Notes under the pieces: model-generated
What the model was told of the DNA's origin: nothing
Database searches by the model: none
The model's input: only the letters and a program-made list of their open reading frames with translations
Shown here: positions 45,398 through 53,685 of the stretch, piece by piece
Layout: each line of letters begins with the position of its first letter
Position numbering within the stretch: position 1 is the first letter of the stretch
Made by a program: the position numbers and the translations under genes
Origin: Streptomyces sp. yr375
GTDB taxonomy: Bacteria > Actinomycetota > Actinomycetes > Streptomycetales > Streptomycetaceae
Reading direction: 5' to 3'
NCBI RefSeq assembly: GCF_900110755.1
Contig: NZ_FOFF01000017.1
Span: forward strand, 1 to 64,000
Length of the DNA stretch: 64,000 bases

Positions 45398-47478
45398 CCA
45401 CCGAGGCGACGCGCGTGCTGCACCCGCTCGACGACGAGAACGGCTTCGTCGAGACCGCCTCGGAAGTACACCGGATCAAGGGCACCGGTCTGCTCCGCCT
45501 CGCCGCGCGCCTCGCCGCCGAACCGGCCCCGCCGAAGCCGGTTCCCGGCGACCCGGGCGGCGGCGTCCTGCTCCTCGGCCCGCCCGCGCTGACCCGTCAG
45601 CTCGGCGCGGTCCTGGCGGACGTGCCCGGCCCGGCCACCCGTACGGCGGACGAGGACGGCGACCCCGGGCCGCTCATCGCCCCGCCGGAGGGACCGCGCC
45701 CCGCGCTGGTCGTCATCGCCACCACCTCCCTCTTCGACCCCAGGACGGCTGGCGCGGCGGACCACTGCGTGCGCGCCGGACAGCCGCACCTGGTGTACGG
45801 GGCGGCCAGTGCCGACGTGACGTTCGTCGGACCGCTGTGGGCGGCGGGGCGGACCGTCGCCTGTTACGAGTGTCTGCGCATCCGCGTCAGCTCCAACTCG
45901 GTGCACGGCGCGACGTGGCGCGCGTACATGCGGCATCTGTCGGACACGGGGGGACGGCCGTACGCGCACGAGGTGGCGCCGTGGACGTCGGCGCGGCTCG
46001 CCGGGACCGTCGGCAGTCGGTTCGCCGCTTGGCGCACCGATCCGGCCGGTGCCTCCGACGCCGTCCTGTGGCACGATCCGAGCAGCCCCGGCCGCGTCGA
46101 GCGGCATCTGTCCGTCGTGCCCAACTGCCCGTCGTGCCACGGCGGTCCGGGCGGCGACGAGACGGCGCAGACGGCCTCCGGGCCGGTGACCGGTACCCTG
46201 CGGGACGCCGAGGACGACCGCGTCGGCATCGTCCACGCCGCCAGTGTGCGGCGCGCGGAGAGCGGTCCTCCGGTCTACCTCAGCGGCAGCACCTCGGCCG
46301 ACCTCTCGCTCATCAAGCCCCCGATGCGCGTGACCCGCAACGGCGGCGCGGGCTTCTCCAAGGGCGAGGCCGTCGACGCGACGCTCGGGGAGTCGCTGGA
46401 GCGCTACGCCGCCGGTTTCTACCACCCGTCGCGGCTCCGGCTGGCCGCCTGGCGCGAGCTGGCCGAACCGGCCGTCGCACCAAGCGAGTTCGGTCTCTTC
46501 GCCGCGAGCCAGTACACCGAACCGGGGTTCCCGTTCGCCCCGTTCGAGGACGGCACCCGGGTCCGCTGGACACCCGCGACCGACCTGGCGACCGGTGCCG
46601 CCGTACTCGTACCGGCCTCGCAGGTCTACATGCACTACCGGCGGGTCGAGGCGGAGAGCCCCGTCGCGCCCTCCATCTCCACCGGTCTGGCCGCCGGGCC
46701 CTCGTACCGGCAGGCGCTGGTCAGCGGGCTCTGCGAGATCATCGAGCGGGACGCGCTGGCGATCTCCTGGCTGCACCGCCTGCCCCCGCGCCCGGTCGCG
46801 CAGGAGGTCGTCGCGGCGTCCTCCCAGGTGTCGTACCTGATCGAACGGGCGACGTCCTGGCGCGTGCGGTTCTACGACCTGTCGCTCGACCTGGCCCCCG
46901 CGGCCGTGGTCGCGGTGATGGAGCACGGCAGCGGCGCCGACCGCGTCATGTCGTTCGGCAGCGCCTGCCGCCCCTCCCCCGTCAAGGCGGTGGAGAAGGC
47001 GTTCCTGGAGGCGGCGCAGGGGCTGACCTACGTCCGCCGGCTGCTGCGGCAGTACGAGGACTGGGAGGTCGCGGCGGACTTCTCCAACGTGGACGACTTC
47101 AACAAGCACGCCATCCTCTACTCGAAGTACCCCGCCCTGCGCGAAGAGGCCGGCTACCTCGTCCACCCCTCCGCGCCGACCCCCTGCACCCGCCCGCAGC
47201 GCCCCCCGTACGACGAGACGGCGGCCCCCGCCGACCCGCTCGACGCGCTGGTCGGCGCGGTGCGCTCGGCCGGCCACTCCGTGTACGCGGTGGATCTGAC
47301 GACCCCCGACACCCGTCGGCTCGGCGTGCACGTCGTACGCGTCCTGGTACCCGGCCTCCAGCATCTGGCGGGCATCCACGGCTGCCGGCTGCTCGGTGGC
47401 CGCAGGCTGCGCGAGGTCGTGGCCGGGCTCGGCCACGACTCCGCGCCGGACAACCCCTATCCGCATCCGCTGCCGTGA
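45394..47478 (+). CDS. YcaO cyclodehydratase fused to an E1-like domain
   Basis: 694 residues. The N-terminal ~280 residues are E1-like with zinc cysteines ACYEC (157/160) and CPSCHG (245/248). The remainder is a YcaO domain: SKGEAVDATLGESLERYAAG and GLCEIIERDALAISWL match the ATP/Mg-binding motifs, and AVEKAFLEAAQG follows. It ends in PYPHPLP, the proline-rich C-terminus seen in azoline-forming YcaO enzymes. It should use ATP to cyclise Cys, Ser and Thr of the precursor to azolines. The ATG start overlaps the SagB stop. Confidence 0.9.
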   Translation: MTTEATRVLHPLDDENGFVETASEVHRIKGTGLLRLAARLAAEPAPPKPVPGDPGGGVLLLGPPALTRQLGAVLADVPGPATRTADEDGDPGPLIAPPEGPRPALVVIATTSLFDPRTAGAADHCVRAGQPHLVYGAASADVTFVGPLWAAGRTVACYECLRIRVSSNSVHGATWRAYMRHLSDTGGRPYAHEVAPWTSARLAGTVGSRFAAWRTDPAGASDAVLWHDPSSPGRVERHLSVVPNCPSCHGGPGGDETAQTASGPVTGTLRDAEDDRVGIVHAASVRRAESGPPVYLSGSTSADLSLIKPPMRVTRNGGAGFSKGEAVDATLGESLERYAAGFYHPSRLRLAAWRELAEPAVAPSEFGLFAASQYTEPGFPFAPFEDGTRVRWTPATDLATGAAVLVPASQVYMHYRRVEAESPVAPSISTGLAAGPSYRQALVSGLCEIIERDALAISWLHRLPPRPVAQEVVAASSQVSYLIERATSWRVRFYDLSLDLAPAAVVAVMEHGSGADRVMSFGSACRPSPVKAVEKAFLEAAQGLTYVRRLLRQYEDWEVAADFSNVDDFNKHAILYSKYPALREEAGYLVHPSAPTPCTRPQRPPYDETAAPADPLDALVGAVRSAGHSVYAVDLTTPDTRRLGVHVVRVLVPGLQHLAGIHGCRLLGGRRLREVVAGLGHDSAPDNPYPHPLP

Positions 47479-47504
47479 GCACCCCGCCCGCGAAGGAGCC
47501 ACAG

Positions 47505-48293
47505 ATGCCCGCCTCGTTCACCGCCACCCCCGCGATGTCCGTCGTACGAAACGAGGACTTCGCGCACACCTCCGACATCGCCGCCGTCTTCGCCGGTCAC
47601 CTGACGAGCCGTCAACTACCTTTGCAGGACAGCCCGGTGGAGTGTGCGATCGCCGTGGAGGCGGTCGACGGCGGAGTGAAACTGACGTTCACCAGCGCCG
47701 TGGACGCCGGGCGTATCGGGTCGGGCGCGGTCGTGACGCACAAGTTCTTCTTCGTGGACCGGGAGGAGTGCCGCATCCGTATGCACGCCCTGTCCGCCGA
47801 ACAGCCCGCCGCCACCTCGGAACTGCTGGTCCTCTTCGCCGAGGGCCAGGAGCGGGACTACTGCCACGCGTCCGTCTACGACGCCGAGAACCGGCTGATC
47901 GCCGCGCACGCCGTGGTCTTCGACCGGCGCGGCCGGTATGTGCCGTACGCGTTCACCGAGCAGTACGTTTCGCCCCTGCGACTGGGCCGTGCCGCGCTGG
48001 AAGTGGTCCGCGACGACGCCGGGCGCCGGGTGGCCCGCTGGTGCGTCGGCCTCGACGGTCTGGACGCGCCGGAACGGGTGAACGTGGCCTGGGAGGCGGC
48101 CGGTCTGGTGCACGCCGAAGAGCTGCTGTGCACCCCCGAGGAACCGCAGCTCCGGCACGACATGCCGCTGGACGACAACGCGCGGCTGGCGCCCGGCGAC
48201 TGGGTGGTCATCGCGACCGACGAGAAGGGCCGGCTGCTCGCGCAGACCCTGGTGACGCTGACCCCCGCCGAGGCTTCCGCATGGCGGTCGTGA
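47505..48293 (+). CDS. Protein of unknown function in the azole operon
   Basis: 262 residues, soluble, no signal peptide or membrane segment. I do not recognise the family. Visible traits: an N-terminal beta-rich stretch (VECAIAVEAVDGGVKLTF; AVVTHKFFFVDREECRIRM), a likely duplicated beta-sandwich-like pattern, and an acidic C-terminal half. It sits between the YcaO gene (26-base gap, GAAGGAG before ATG 47505) and the peptidase genes, so it is probably part of peptide maturation: a scaffold, acyltransferase or immunity role are all possible. Confidence 0.7.
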   Translation: MPASFTATPAMSVVRNEDFAHTSDIAAVFAGHLTSRQLPLQDSPVECAIAVEAVDGGVKLTFTSAVDAGRIGSGAVVTHKFFFVDREECRIRMHALSAEQPAATSELLVLFAEGQERDYCHASVYDAENRLIAAHAVVFDRRGRYVPYAFTEQYVSPLRLGRAALEVVRDDAGRRVARWCVGLDGLDAPERVNVAWEAAGLVHAEELLCTPEEPQLRHDMPLDDNARLAPGDWVVIATDEKGRLLAQTLVTLTPAEASAWRS

Positions 48294-49402
48294 GCACTCC
48301 CGTGCGGCTGATCGCCGTGGACCGTCCCGGGGCGCTCGCGGCCGTACGGCTGACCGTGCGGGTGGGCAGCGCCGACGAGCGGCCGGGCGAACACGGGGTG
48401 GCCCATGTGGTGGAACACCTGGTCGTGCGCTGCCTGTTGGCCGGTGGGCGGGTGGGGAGCGGTGCCCTGGTCGACGCCCGGACGGGGCGCGAGCACACCG
48501 GGTACAGCGTGCTGGTCCGCCGCGCGGACGCCCCGGCCGCCGTACGCACCCTCGCCGCCGCCTTCGGCGAGCTGCGGGTGCCGTCCGCCGTGCTCGACGC
48601 CGAACTGGCCGCGATCCGGCAGGAGACCGCCCAGCGCACGGCGGACGTCCGCTGGCGTCTCCAGGAAGCGCTGCTGACCGCCCTGTGGGCGGACACCTCC
48701 TACGCCCACTCCCCGCTCGGCGACCGGCCGGTGCTCGACGCCCTCACGGCGGACGACGTGCGCCGCTTCCACGCACTCTGGTACCGGCCGTCGCACGCGA
48801 CGGCGGTGATCGTGGCAAACCGGCCGACGGACGTGCTGACGGCCACGGCCGAAGCCTGGCCCAAGGACCGCACCGGTACCCCCGGGCAACCCCCCGGATC
48901 CGCCGCCTGCGGCGCGAGACCTGCGACACCCGGCGTATGCCTCGAACTCCCCACGCCGCCACCACACCCGACGCACCGCACGGTCGGTCTCGCCTTCACC
49001 ACCGGGCACCCCGATCCGCATCTGCGCACCTGCCAGCACCTCGCCCGGCGGGCCATCCGCGCGGCGGGCGGCCTCGACATCCAGGTACAGGAGCTGCGGG
49101 GCCTGACATGCGTCTGGGCCATGCTCTCCGCACCGGACACCGGGACCGCCACCCGCGCGGTACACAGGGCGCTACGCCGGACCCGCGACCACCTGCTCGC
49201 CCCGGACGGCGAAACCTGGCTGCGCGCCGAGGCCCTGATCCCCGAACTCCGCACGACCGACGACCCCGAGGCCACCGCGATACGGGCGACGGCCGCCCCG
49301 GCAACCCCACCGGAGACGGTAACCACGGCCGACGTCGCAGCGGTGACGACGTCATGGGAACGGCACATCGAGGAGCTACGCCACGTGGGAGACGCCCCGT
49401 GA
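48281..49402 (+). CDS. M16-family zinc metallopeptidase (catalytic subunit)
   Basis: 373 residues. It holds the inverted zinc motif HVVEH (His42, Glu45, His46) and a downstream Glu in LAAIRQETAQ (Glu115), so the zinc site is complete. It is about the length of a single M16B half (PqqF/mitochondrial processing peptidase fold). It probably cuts the leader (or tail) from the modified peptide, together with the second M16-like protein. GTG 48290 overlapping the upstream stop is an alternative start. Its own stop overlaps a GTG (49399). Confidence 0.82.
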   Translation: MAVVSTPVRLIAVDRPGALAAVRLTVRVGSADERPGEHGVAHVVEHLVVRCLLAGGRVGSGALVDARTGREHTGYSVLVRRADAPAAVRTLAAAFGELRVPSAVLDAELAAIRQETAQRTADVRWRLQEALLTALWADTSYAHSPLGDRPVLDALTADDVRRFHALWYRPSHATAVIVANRPTDVLTATAEAWPKDRTGTPGQPPGSAACGARPATPGVCLELPTPPPHPTHRTVGLAFTTGHPDPHLRTCQHLARRAIRAAGGLDIQVQELRGLTCVWAMLSAPDTGTATRAVHRALRRTRDHLLAPDGETWLRAEALIPELRTTDDPEATAIRATAAPATPPETVTTADVAAVTTSWERHIEELRHVGDAP

Positions 49403-49593
49403 ACACACACCGGCCGGGGCTGCCGCCCCCCATGCCGGCCCGTGCCGACGCCGGAAGCATCCTGATCTGCGGTCGGCGGGCCGACGGCTCTGCGGTGGCG
49501 GCCGTCACGCTGGCCGCGCCGCTGCGAGGCACCCGACGGCCGACGGGACCGGCGTCCCCATGCCAGCCCGTGCCGACGCAGGAAACAACGTGA
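49399..49593 (+). pseudogene. Duplicated N-terminal fragment of the second M16-like gene
   Basis: A 64-residue frame starting at a GTG coupled to the upstream stop. From its internal Met the sequence MPARADAG...RADGSAVAAVTLAAPL matches, residue by residue, the start of the following gene (MPARADAG...RADSAAVAAVTLAVPL). The two DNA copies (from 49432 and from 49560) are 128 bases apart, not a multiple of three, so the first copy falls out of frame and stops at 49593. It looks like a partial tandem duplication that created a dead front end; a tiny leader peptide coupling translation is another reading. Confidence 0.7.
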
Positions 49594-50972
49594 ACGGCGA
49601 GCCGCGGGCCGACAGCGCCGCCGTGGCGGCCGTCACACTGGCCGTGCCCCTCACCGGCGACCGACCGGCCGCCGTCGCCGCGCCGCTCCTCGCGGCCTGT
49701 TGGGCCCGGCAGGTGGCCCGGGCCGCCCGGCGGTCCGGGGCCGCGGTCCGTGTCGAACCGGTGGTCACCGCGGACTACGCGGGAGTCACGGTGGAGAGCC
49801 TGCACTCCGAGCGCCGGACCCTGCACGCGCTGCCGGAGTGGTTCGCCGGGGCAGGACGCCCGGAACCGGAGTTAGAGCGAGTACGGGCAGAGTGTCTGGC
49901 ACGGCTCACGACCGACGAACGCTGGTCGGACGGCGTACGACGGACCCTGTTCGGCCCCGCGCACCGATACGGCATCGGCCACGACGAACGCACCGCGTCC
50001 ATCGCCGCCTTCAAACCGGACGAGGTGACGCGGCTGTCCGAGAGGCTGCTGGCGGCTGCGCGACCTGTACTCGCCTTCTCCCCTCGGAACCCTGAGGACC
50101 CTGCGGACCTGGCAGACCTCGCGGACCTACGGGAACCCGGCGCGGCCCTGTCCGACGGGCTGCTGGCGGCGGCGCGACCCGTACTGGCCTTCTCCCCCTC
50201 GAACCCTGAGAACCCTGCCGACCCGGCGGACCTCGCGGACCTACGGCAACCCGGCGGGGGCCTACGGCAACCGCGCGCCGCCCTGCCCAACGCGCACCGG
50301 CCGACAGACCACCCCGCCGCAGAACCGCCCGCCGCCACGCGCCCGGTGACGGTCTCCGTCCCCGCCGGTGCCGACCTGGTCCATCACCTCCGTGGCACCC
50401 CGGGCGTTCCGCTCGGCAGTCCGGACAAGGCTGCCGTGCATCTGGCATGGGCGGTGCTCGGCGGGCGCGACGGGCTGCTGGACCGGCGGCTGCGCGGCGA
50501 GCGGGCCCTCACCTACTCGTCGGCCGCCTTCAGCCGGGAGTTCGCGAGCGGCGGCTACGGCCTGACGATCGCCACGTGTGCGCCGGGCGCGCTCGACGAG
50601 GTGGCGGCCGGGACACGGGCCGTCATCGCCGCCCTGGGACGCGGGGAGTTCCCCGACGCGCTGCTCGAATCCGCCAGGGAACGGCTGGTCATCCAGTACC
50701 ACCGAGCGGCGCACAGCAGCCGCGGCATCACCGAGCGGCTCTGCGGCTACGCGCTCGCGGGCCTCGACCCGGGCGAGAGCGCCCGTTACCCGCACCGGCT
50801 CACGCGGGTGACACGCCATGACATACGGCGTGTGGCACAGCGGTACATCGACGCGAGCGACGACTCAGATGATTCAGATGATTCAGGAGACACGGGACAT
50901 GAGCCATGCGATACGGGAAATCTGGCGCTACCCCGTCAAGAGCATGGCGGGGGAACGGCTCGACACCGGTGA
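49590..50972 (+). CDS. M16-like peptidase subunit without zinc site
   Basis: 460 residues from GTG 49590 (overlapping the TGA at 49591-49593); an in-frame ATG lies at 49560. The C-terminal half is the M16 partner domain (DKAAVHLAWAVLGGRDGLLD and LRGERALTYSSAAFS with the Arg/Tyr pair used by M16 C-terminal domains). No HxxEH motif exists, so it is likely the non-catalytic partner of the preceding peptidase. A 38-residue tandem repeat sits in the middle linker. The C-terminus (repeated SDD) overlaps the start of the MOSC gene by 74 bases. Confidence 0.75.
   Translation: MNGEPRADSAAVAAVTLAVPLTGDRPAAVAAPLLAACWARQVARAARRSGAAVRVEPVVTADYAGVTVESLHSERRTLHALPEWFAGAGRPEPELERVRAECLARLTTDERWSDGVRRTLFGPAHRYGIGHDERTASIAAFKPDEVTRLSERLLAAARPVLAFSPRNPEDPADLADLADLREPGAALSDGLLAAARPVLAFSPSNPENPADPADLADLRQPGGGLRQPRAALPNAHRPTDHPAAEPPAATRPVTVSVPAGADLVHHLRGTPGVPLGSPDKAAVHLAWAVLGGRDGLLDRRLRGERALTYSSAAFSREFASGGYGLTIATCAPGALDEVAAGTRAVIAALGRGEFPDALLESARERLVIQYHRAAHSSRGITERLCGYALAGLDPGESARYPHRLTRVTRHDIRRVAQRYIDASDDSDDSDDSGDTGHEPCDTGNLALPRQEHGGGTARHR
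50046..50273 (+). repeat. 114-bp tandem duplication inside the second M16-like gene
   Basis: Two copies, 50046-50159 and 50160-50273, exactly 38 codons each and so in frame, both beginning CTGCTGGCGGC. The encoded units start LLAAARPVLAFSP and end in Ala/Asp/Leu-rich linkers. Differences between copies are scattered, so the event is not brand new. Confidence 0.88.
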
Positions 50973-51780
50973 GCTGAGCGCCGACGGCGTCACCGGGGAC
51001 CGGTGCTGGGCGGTCCGGGACGAGAAACGCGGCTGCGTCACCGACGCGCGCTCGCTGCCCGCGCTGCTCGACATCGCGGTGCGGTACGTACACCCGCCGG
51101 TGCCGGGGAAGGCCGCCCCGCAGGTCGAACTGCGCCTGCCGGGGATGCCGCCGACGACCTCCGACGATCCCGGCGTGCACGACGCGCTGAGCGCGTACCT
51201 GGGCACCGAGGTCACCCTGTGGCCCCGGGTTCCGGCGGACCGGCGCGAGCACTACGCGCGGGTCTACCCCGAGGACGTGGAGGGCTATCTGACCGGCCTG
51301 TTCGGGGTCGCCAAGCTGGAGGAGATCCCCGATCTCTCACAACTGCCGCCCGCCGTGATGGAGTTCCAGACGATCCCGGGAGGCTACTTCGACGCCTACC
51401 CGGTGCATGTGATCACCACCGGCACCCTCGACGCCCTCGACGCCGCGCTCGGCAGGCCGGTCGACGTCCGTCGGCTGCGTCCCAATCTCGTGGTGGAGGG
51501 CCCCGCCGAGTCGGACGAGGACTGGACGGGCCGGGTCATGCGGTTCGGGAAGGCGACGCTGCGGATCGAGGCCCCCTGCCCGCGCTGTGTGATGATCTCG
51601 CGCCCGCAGCAGGGTCTGGCGGTGGACCGCGAACTGCTCCGCACGGTCCACCGCCGCTTCGCCCACAACGTGGGGTACTACGCGTCCGTACTGGAGCCCG
51701 GCCAGGCGGGTTCCGGCGACTTGGCCGAGTCGGTCGAGCCCGTCGAACCCGTCGAACCCGTCGAGTCGGCTGCTGGCTGA
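50899..51780 (+). CDS. MOSC domain-containing protein
   Basis: 293 residues. MOSC N-terminal beta-barrel (REIWRYPVKSMAGERLD, GDRCWAVRD) and MOSC core with LRPNLVVEGP and the conserved APCPRCVMI cysteines. Such proteins bind molybdenum cofactor or are sulfur carriers/reductases. ATG 50899 (GGAG nine bases before) is chosen; an upstream ATG at 50818 lies deep in the M16-like gene. The C-terminus ends in VEPVEPVEPVES repeats and overlaps the convergent MFS gene by about 100 bases. A role in the peptide pathway is uncertain; it may mark the cluster edge. Confidence 0.85.
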   Translation: MSHAIREIWRYPVKSMAGERLDTGELSADGVTGDRCWAVRDEKRGCVTDARSLPALLDIAVRYVHPPVPGKAAPQVELRLPGMPPTTSDDPGVHDALSAYLGTEVTLWPRVPADRREHYARVYPEDVEGYLTGLFGVAKLEEIPDLSQLPPAVMEFQTIPGGYFDAYPVHVITTGTLDALDAALGRPVDVRRLRPNLVVEGPAESDEDWTGRVMRFGKATLRIEAPCPRCVMISRPQQGLAVDRELLRTVHRRFAHNVGYYASVLEPGQAGSGDLAESVEPVEPVEPVESAAG

Positions 51781-52946
51781 TCCCGGCGCGCCAGGAGAAC
51801 GACCGCTACGGCGACCGCCAGACCGCAGGCGACCAGCGTCGTCGTGGGGACACCGGCCGCTTTCGCCGTGGCACCGGCCACGAGCGGCGCGACCGCGAGA
51901 CCGCCGGTGTAGGCGAGGTTGTAGAGGGCGTACGCCGCCCCGTAGGCGGCGGGTTTGGTGTGTTCGGCGAGCACTCCGATGAGGACCAGCGTGGGGGCGA
52001 GGACGAGTTGCGCGCCGAAGCCCACCACGATCAGCCCGGTGACCGACCACACCGTCGAGTCGCGTCCGGTGAGGAAGAAGCCGAGGGCGGCGACGAGCGC
52101 GCCGCAGGACGCGACCCGGGTCGCCCCGACCCGGTCGGTGAGCAGTCCCGCAACCGGCGCTGCCAGGCTGCCGCCCAGCGCGGCGGCGGCGAAGACGAGG
52201 CCGATGCCGGTCGTGCCCAGCCCGAGGTCGCTCAGATGCAGCGGCAGGACCGGCTCGGGGAAGGCGATCGCCGCCGCGCCGAGCCCGGTCAGCGCGATCA
52301 GCAGTCCGACCCGGGGGCCGCGCAGCACCACCCGGTAGGGGGTACGCACCTCGCGCGCGGGGGTTTCCTTGACGAGGACGATACGGGCCACCGCGTCGGC
52401 GGCGGCGAACACGGCGATGACGAGGAACGGCGCGTGCGGACCCCAGGCGTCACTGAGCAGGCCGCTGACGGCGGGGCCGAGCAGCACTCCCACCCCGACC
52501 GCCGAGAGCGCGAGCCCCATGACGCGGCCGCGCCGCTCGGGTTCGTGGGTGGCCGCGATCAGGGCCAGCCCGGAGGTCCAGGAGGCGGCCGCCGCGATGC
52601 CCTGCGCGCCACGCGCCAGGAACAGCAGCGTCAGTCCGGCGGTGCCGTCGATGTCCACCGCCGAGGCGAACAGCACCGTCGCCGCCGCGAGCCCTAACAG
52701 TCCGACGAGCATCGGGGCGCGCGGGCCACGCCGGTCCACCCAGACCCCGACGAAGGGGGTGGCCGCCAGCAGTGCGAACGCGTAGACGGCGAAGAGCAGA
52801 CCGGCGATCAGCGGCGAACCGTCCACGGCGGGCAGGGTGGGCAGCAGCGGGACGATGCTGCCGTACAGGAACATGTCGACGCCGAGCGCCAGTGCGGTGA
52901 CCGCGACGGCGGCCCCGGGACGGGTGCCCGAGCGGAGTTCAGTCAT
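51678..52946 (-). CDS. MFS drug-type exporter
   Basis: 422 residues, about 12 membrane segments, with LFAVYAFALLAATPFVGVWVD and the loop motif WVDRRGPRAPML of MFS drug:proton antiporters. It is coupled to the upstream TetR gene (ATGA at 52943-52946), so the TetR likely represses it. The C-terminal tail is a Ser-Thr-Gly repeat that overlaps the MOSC gene on the other strand. Probably gives export of, or resistance to, a small molecule, perhaps the cluster product. Confidence 0.88.
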   Translation of the reverse strand: MTELRSGTRPGAAVAVTALALGVDMFLYGSIVPLLPTLPAVDGSPLIAGLLFAVYAFALLAATPFVGVWVDRRGPRAPMLVGLLGLAAATVLFASAVDIDGTAGLTLLFLARGAQGIAAAASWTSGLALIAATHEPERRGRVMGLALSAVGVGVLLGPAVSGLLSDAWGPHAPFLVIAVFAAADAVARIVLVKETPAREVRTPYRVVLRGPRVGLLIALTGLGAAAIAFPEPVLPLHLSDLGLGTTGIGLVFAAAALGGSLAAPVAGLLTDRVGATRVASCGALVAALGFFLTGRDSTVWSVTGLIVVGFGAQLVLAPTLVLIGVLAEHTKPAAYGAAYALYNLAYTGGLAVAPLVAGATAKAAGVPTTTLVACGLAVAVAVVLLARRDQPAADSTGSTGSTGSTDSAKSPEPAWPGSSTDA

Positions 52947-53587
52947 GACAGGAGTCCTCTGACGAGAGGGGCGACGCCGACGGCGTCGTCCGGGGGGAGG
53001 AGGGCCGGGTCGGTGGCGGCCAGCAGGGCCGTTCCGCACAGCCAGGCAAGGAGGCTGGCGGCGGCGCTGACCGGGGAGACCGGCTCGCGCGGCGGTCCGA
53101 CGGCGCCGGCCGGGAGGGCCGCCGAAGCCACCGCCGCCGACGCCGCCGCGTGGCCGGCGAAGAACGCTTCGAGCTCCCGCTGCCAGTCGGCCAGTCCGGA
53201 CGCCTTCGCGGCCCGCGCCTCGGGCAGGCCGGCCGCGTCGTGCGAACCGTCCAGGGTCAGGGTGAGCAGCGCGCGGAACCGGGCGTCGTGCCGCAGTCGA
53301 CGCAGCCAGGTCGTGAGAAACGCGCCCAGGCGCTCGTCATGCGGCGCGTCGGAGGCCAGAATGCCCCACACCGGTTCCGTCACGGTCGACCAGGTGTGGG
53401 CCATGACGGCGGCATGCAGAGTGGACTTGTCCGCGAAATGGTAATAAAGCGCACCACGTGTCAGACCGGCCCGCTGAGCGACATCTGCCAGCCGTGCCGA
53501 CGACAGCCCCTGCTCGGCGAAGACGAAGAGGGCTGCCTCCATCAGCGAGACCCGGGTCTGTGCGGCTTCTTCGGCGGTTTTACGCAT
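52943..53587 (-). CDS. TetR/AcrR-family repressor
   Basis: 214 residues. N-terminal helix-turn-helix AEQGLSSARLADVAQRAGLTRGALYYHFADK, AcrR-like. ATG 53587 lies seven bases from a clean palindrome (53594-53617), so it should repress its own gene and the coupled MFS gene. The same palindrome precedes the MMPL exporter 24 kb away, so it likely controls both pumps. The ligand may be the cluster product. Confidence 0.88.
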   Translation of the reverse strand: MRKTAEEAAQTRVSLMEAALFVFAEQGLSSARLADVAQRAGLTRGALYYHFADKSTLHAAVMAHTWSTVTEPVWGILASDAPHDERLGAFLTTWLRRLRHDARFRALLTLTLDGSHDAAGLPEARAAKASGLADWQRELEAFFAGHAAASAAVASAALPAGAVGPPREPVSPVSAAASLLAWLCGTALLAATDPALLPPDDAVGVAPLVRGLLS

Positions 53588-53593
53588 GAGGGC

Positions 53594-53617
53594 ATCATAC
53601 ATGCACGCACGTATGAT
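53594..53617. promoter_or_regulatory. TetR operator, copy 2
   Basis: ATCATAC-N10-GTATGAT, the same arms and spacing as at 29221-29244; several spacer bases also agree. It sits in the 98-base gap between the TetR gene and the divergent PPOX gene, immediately upstream of the TetR start. Confidence 0.78.
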
Positions 53618-53644
53618 TGACCACCCGCACGACCCGCCCTTCCC

Positions 53645-53680
53645 CTAAGGTCGGACCTCTAAGGTCGACCCCTAGGGTCG
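53645..53680 (+). repeat. Three near-identical short repeats before the PPOX gene
   Basis: CTAAGGTCG at 53645-53653 and 53659-53667, then CTAGGGTCG at 53672-53680, spaced 13-14 bases. The last copy overlaps the ribosome site region of the gene starting at 53686. Possible regulator-binding iterons. Confidence 0.5.
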
Positions 53681-53685
53681 GAGAC

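Noticed and set aside
32398..47478. Thiopeptide cluster
   Set aside because: The acidic leader and Cys/Ser/Thr core fit, but there are no lantibiotic-dehydratase-like genes and no pyridine-forming cycloaddition enzyme, so a linear azole peptide is favoured.
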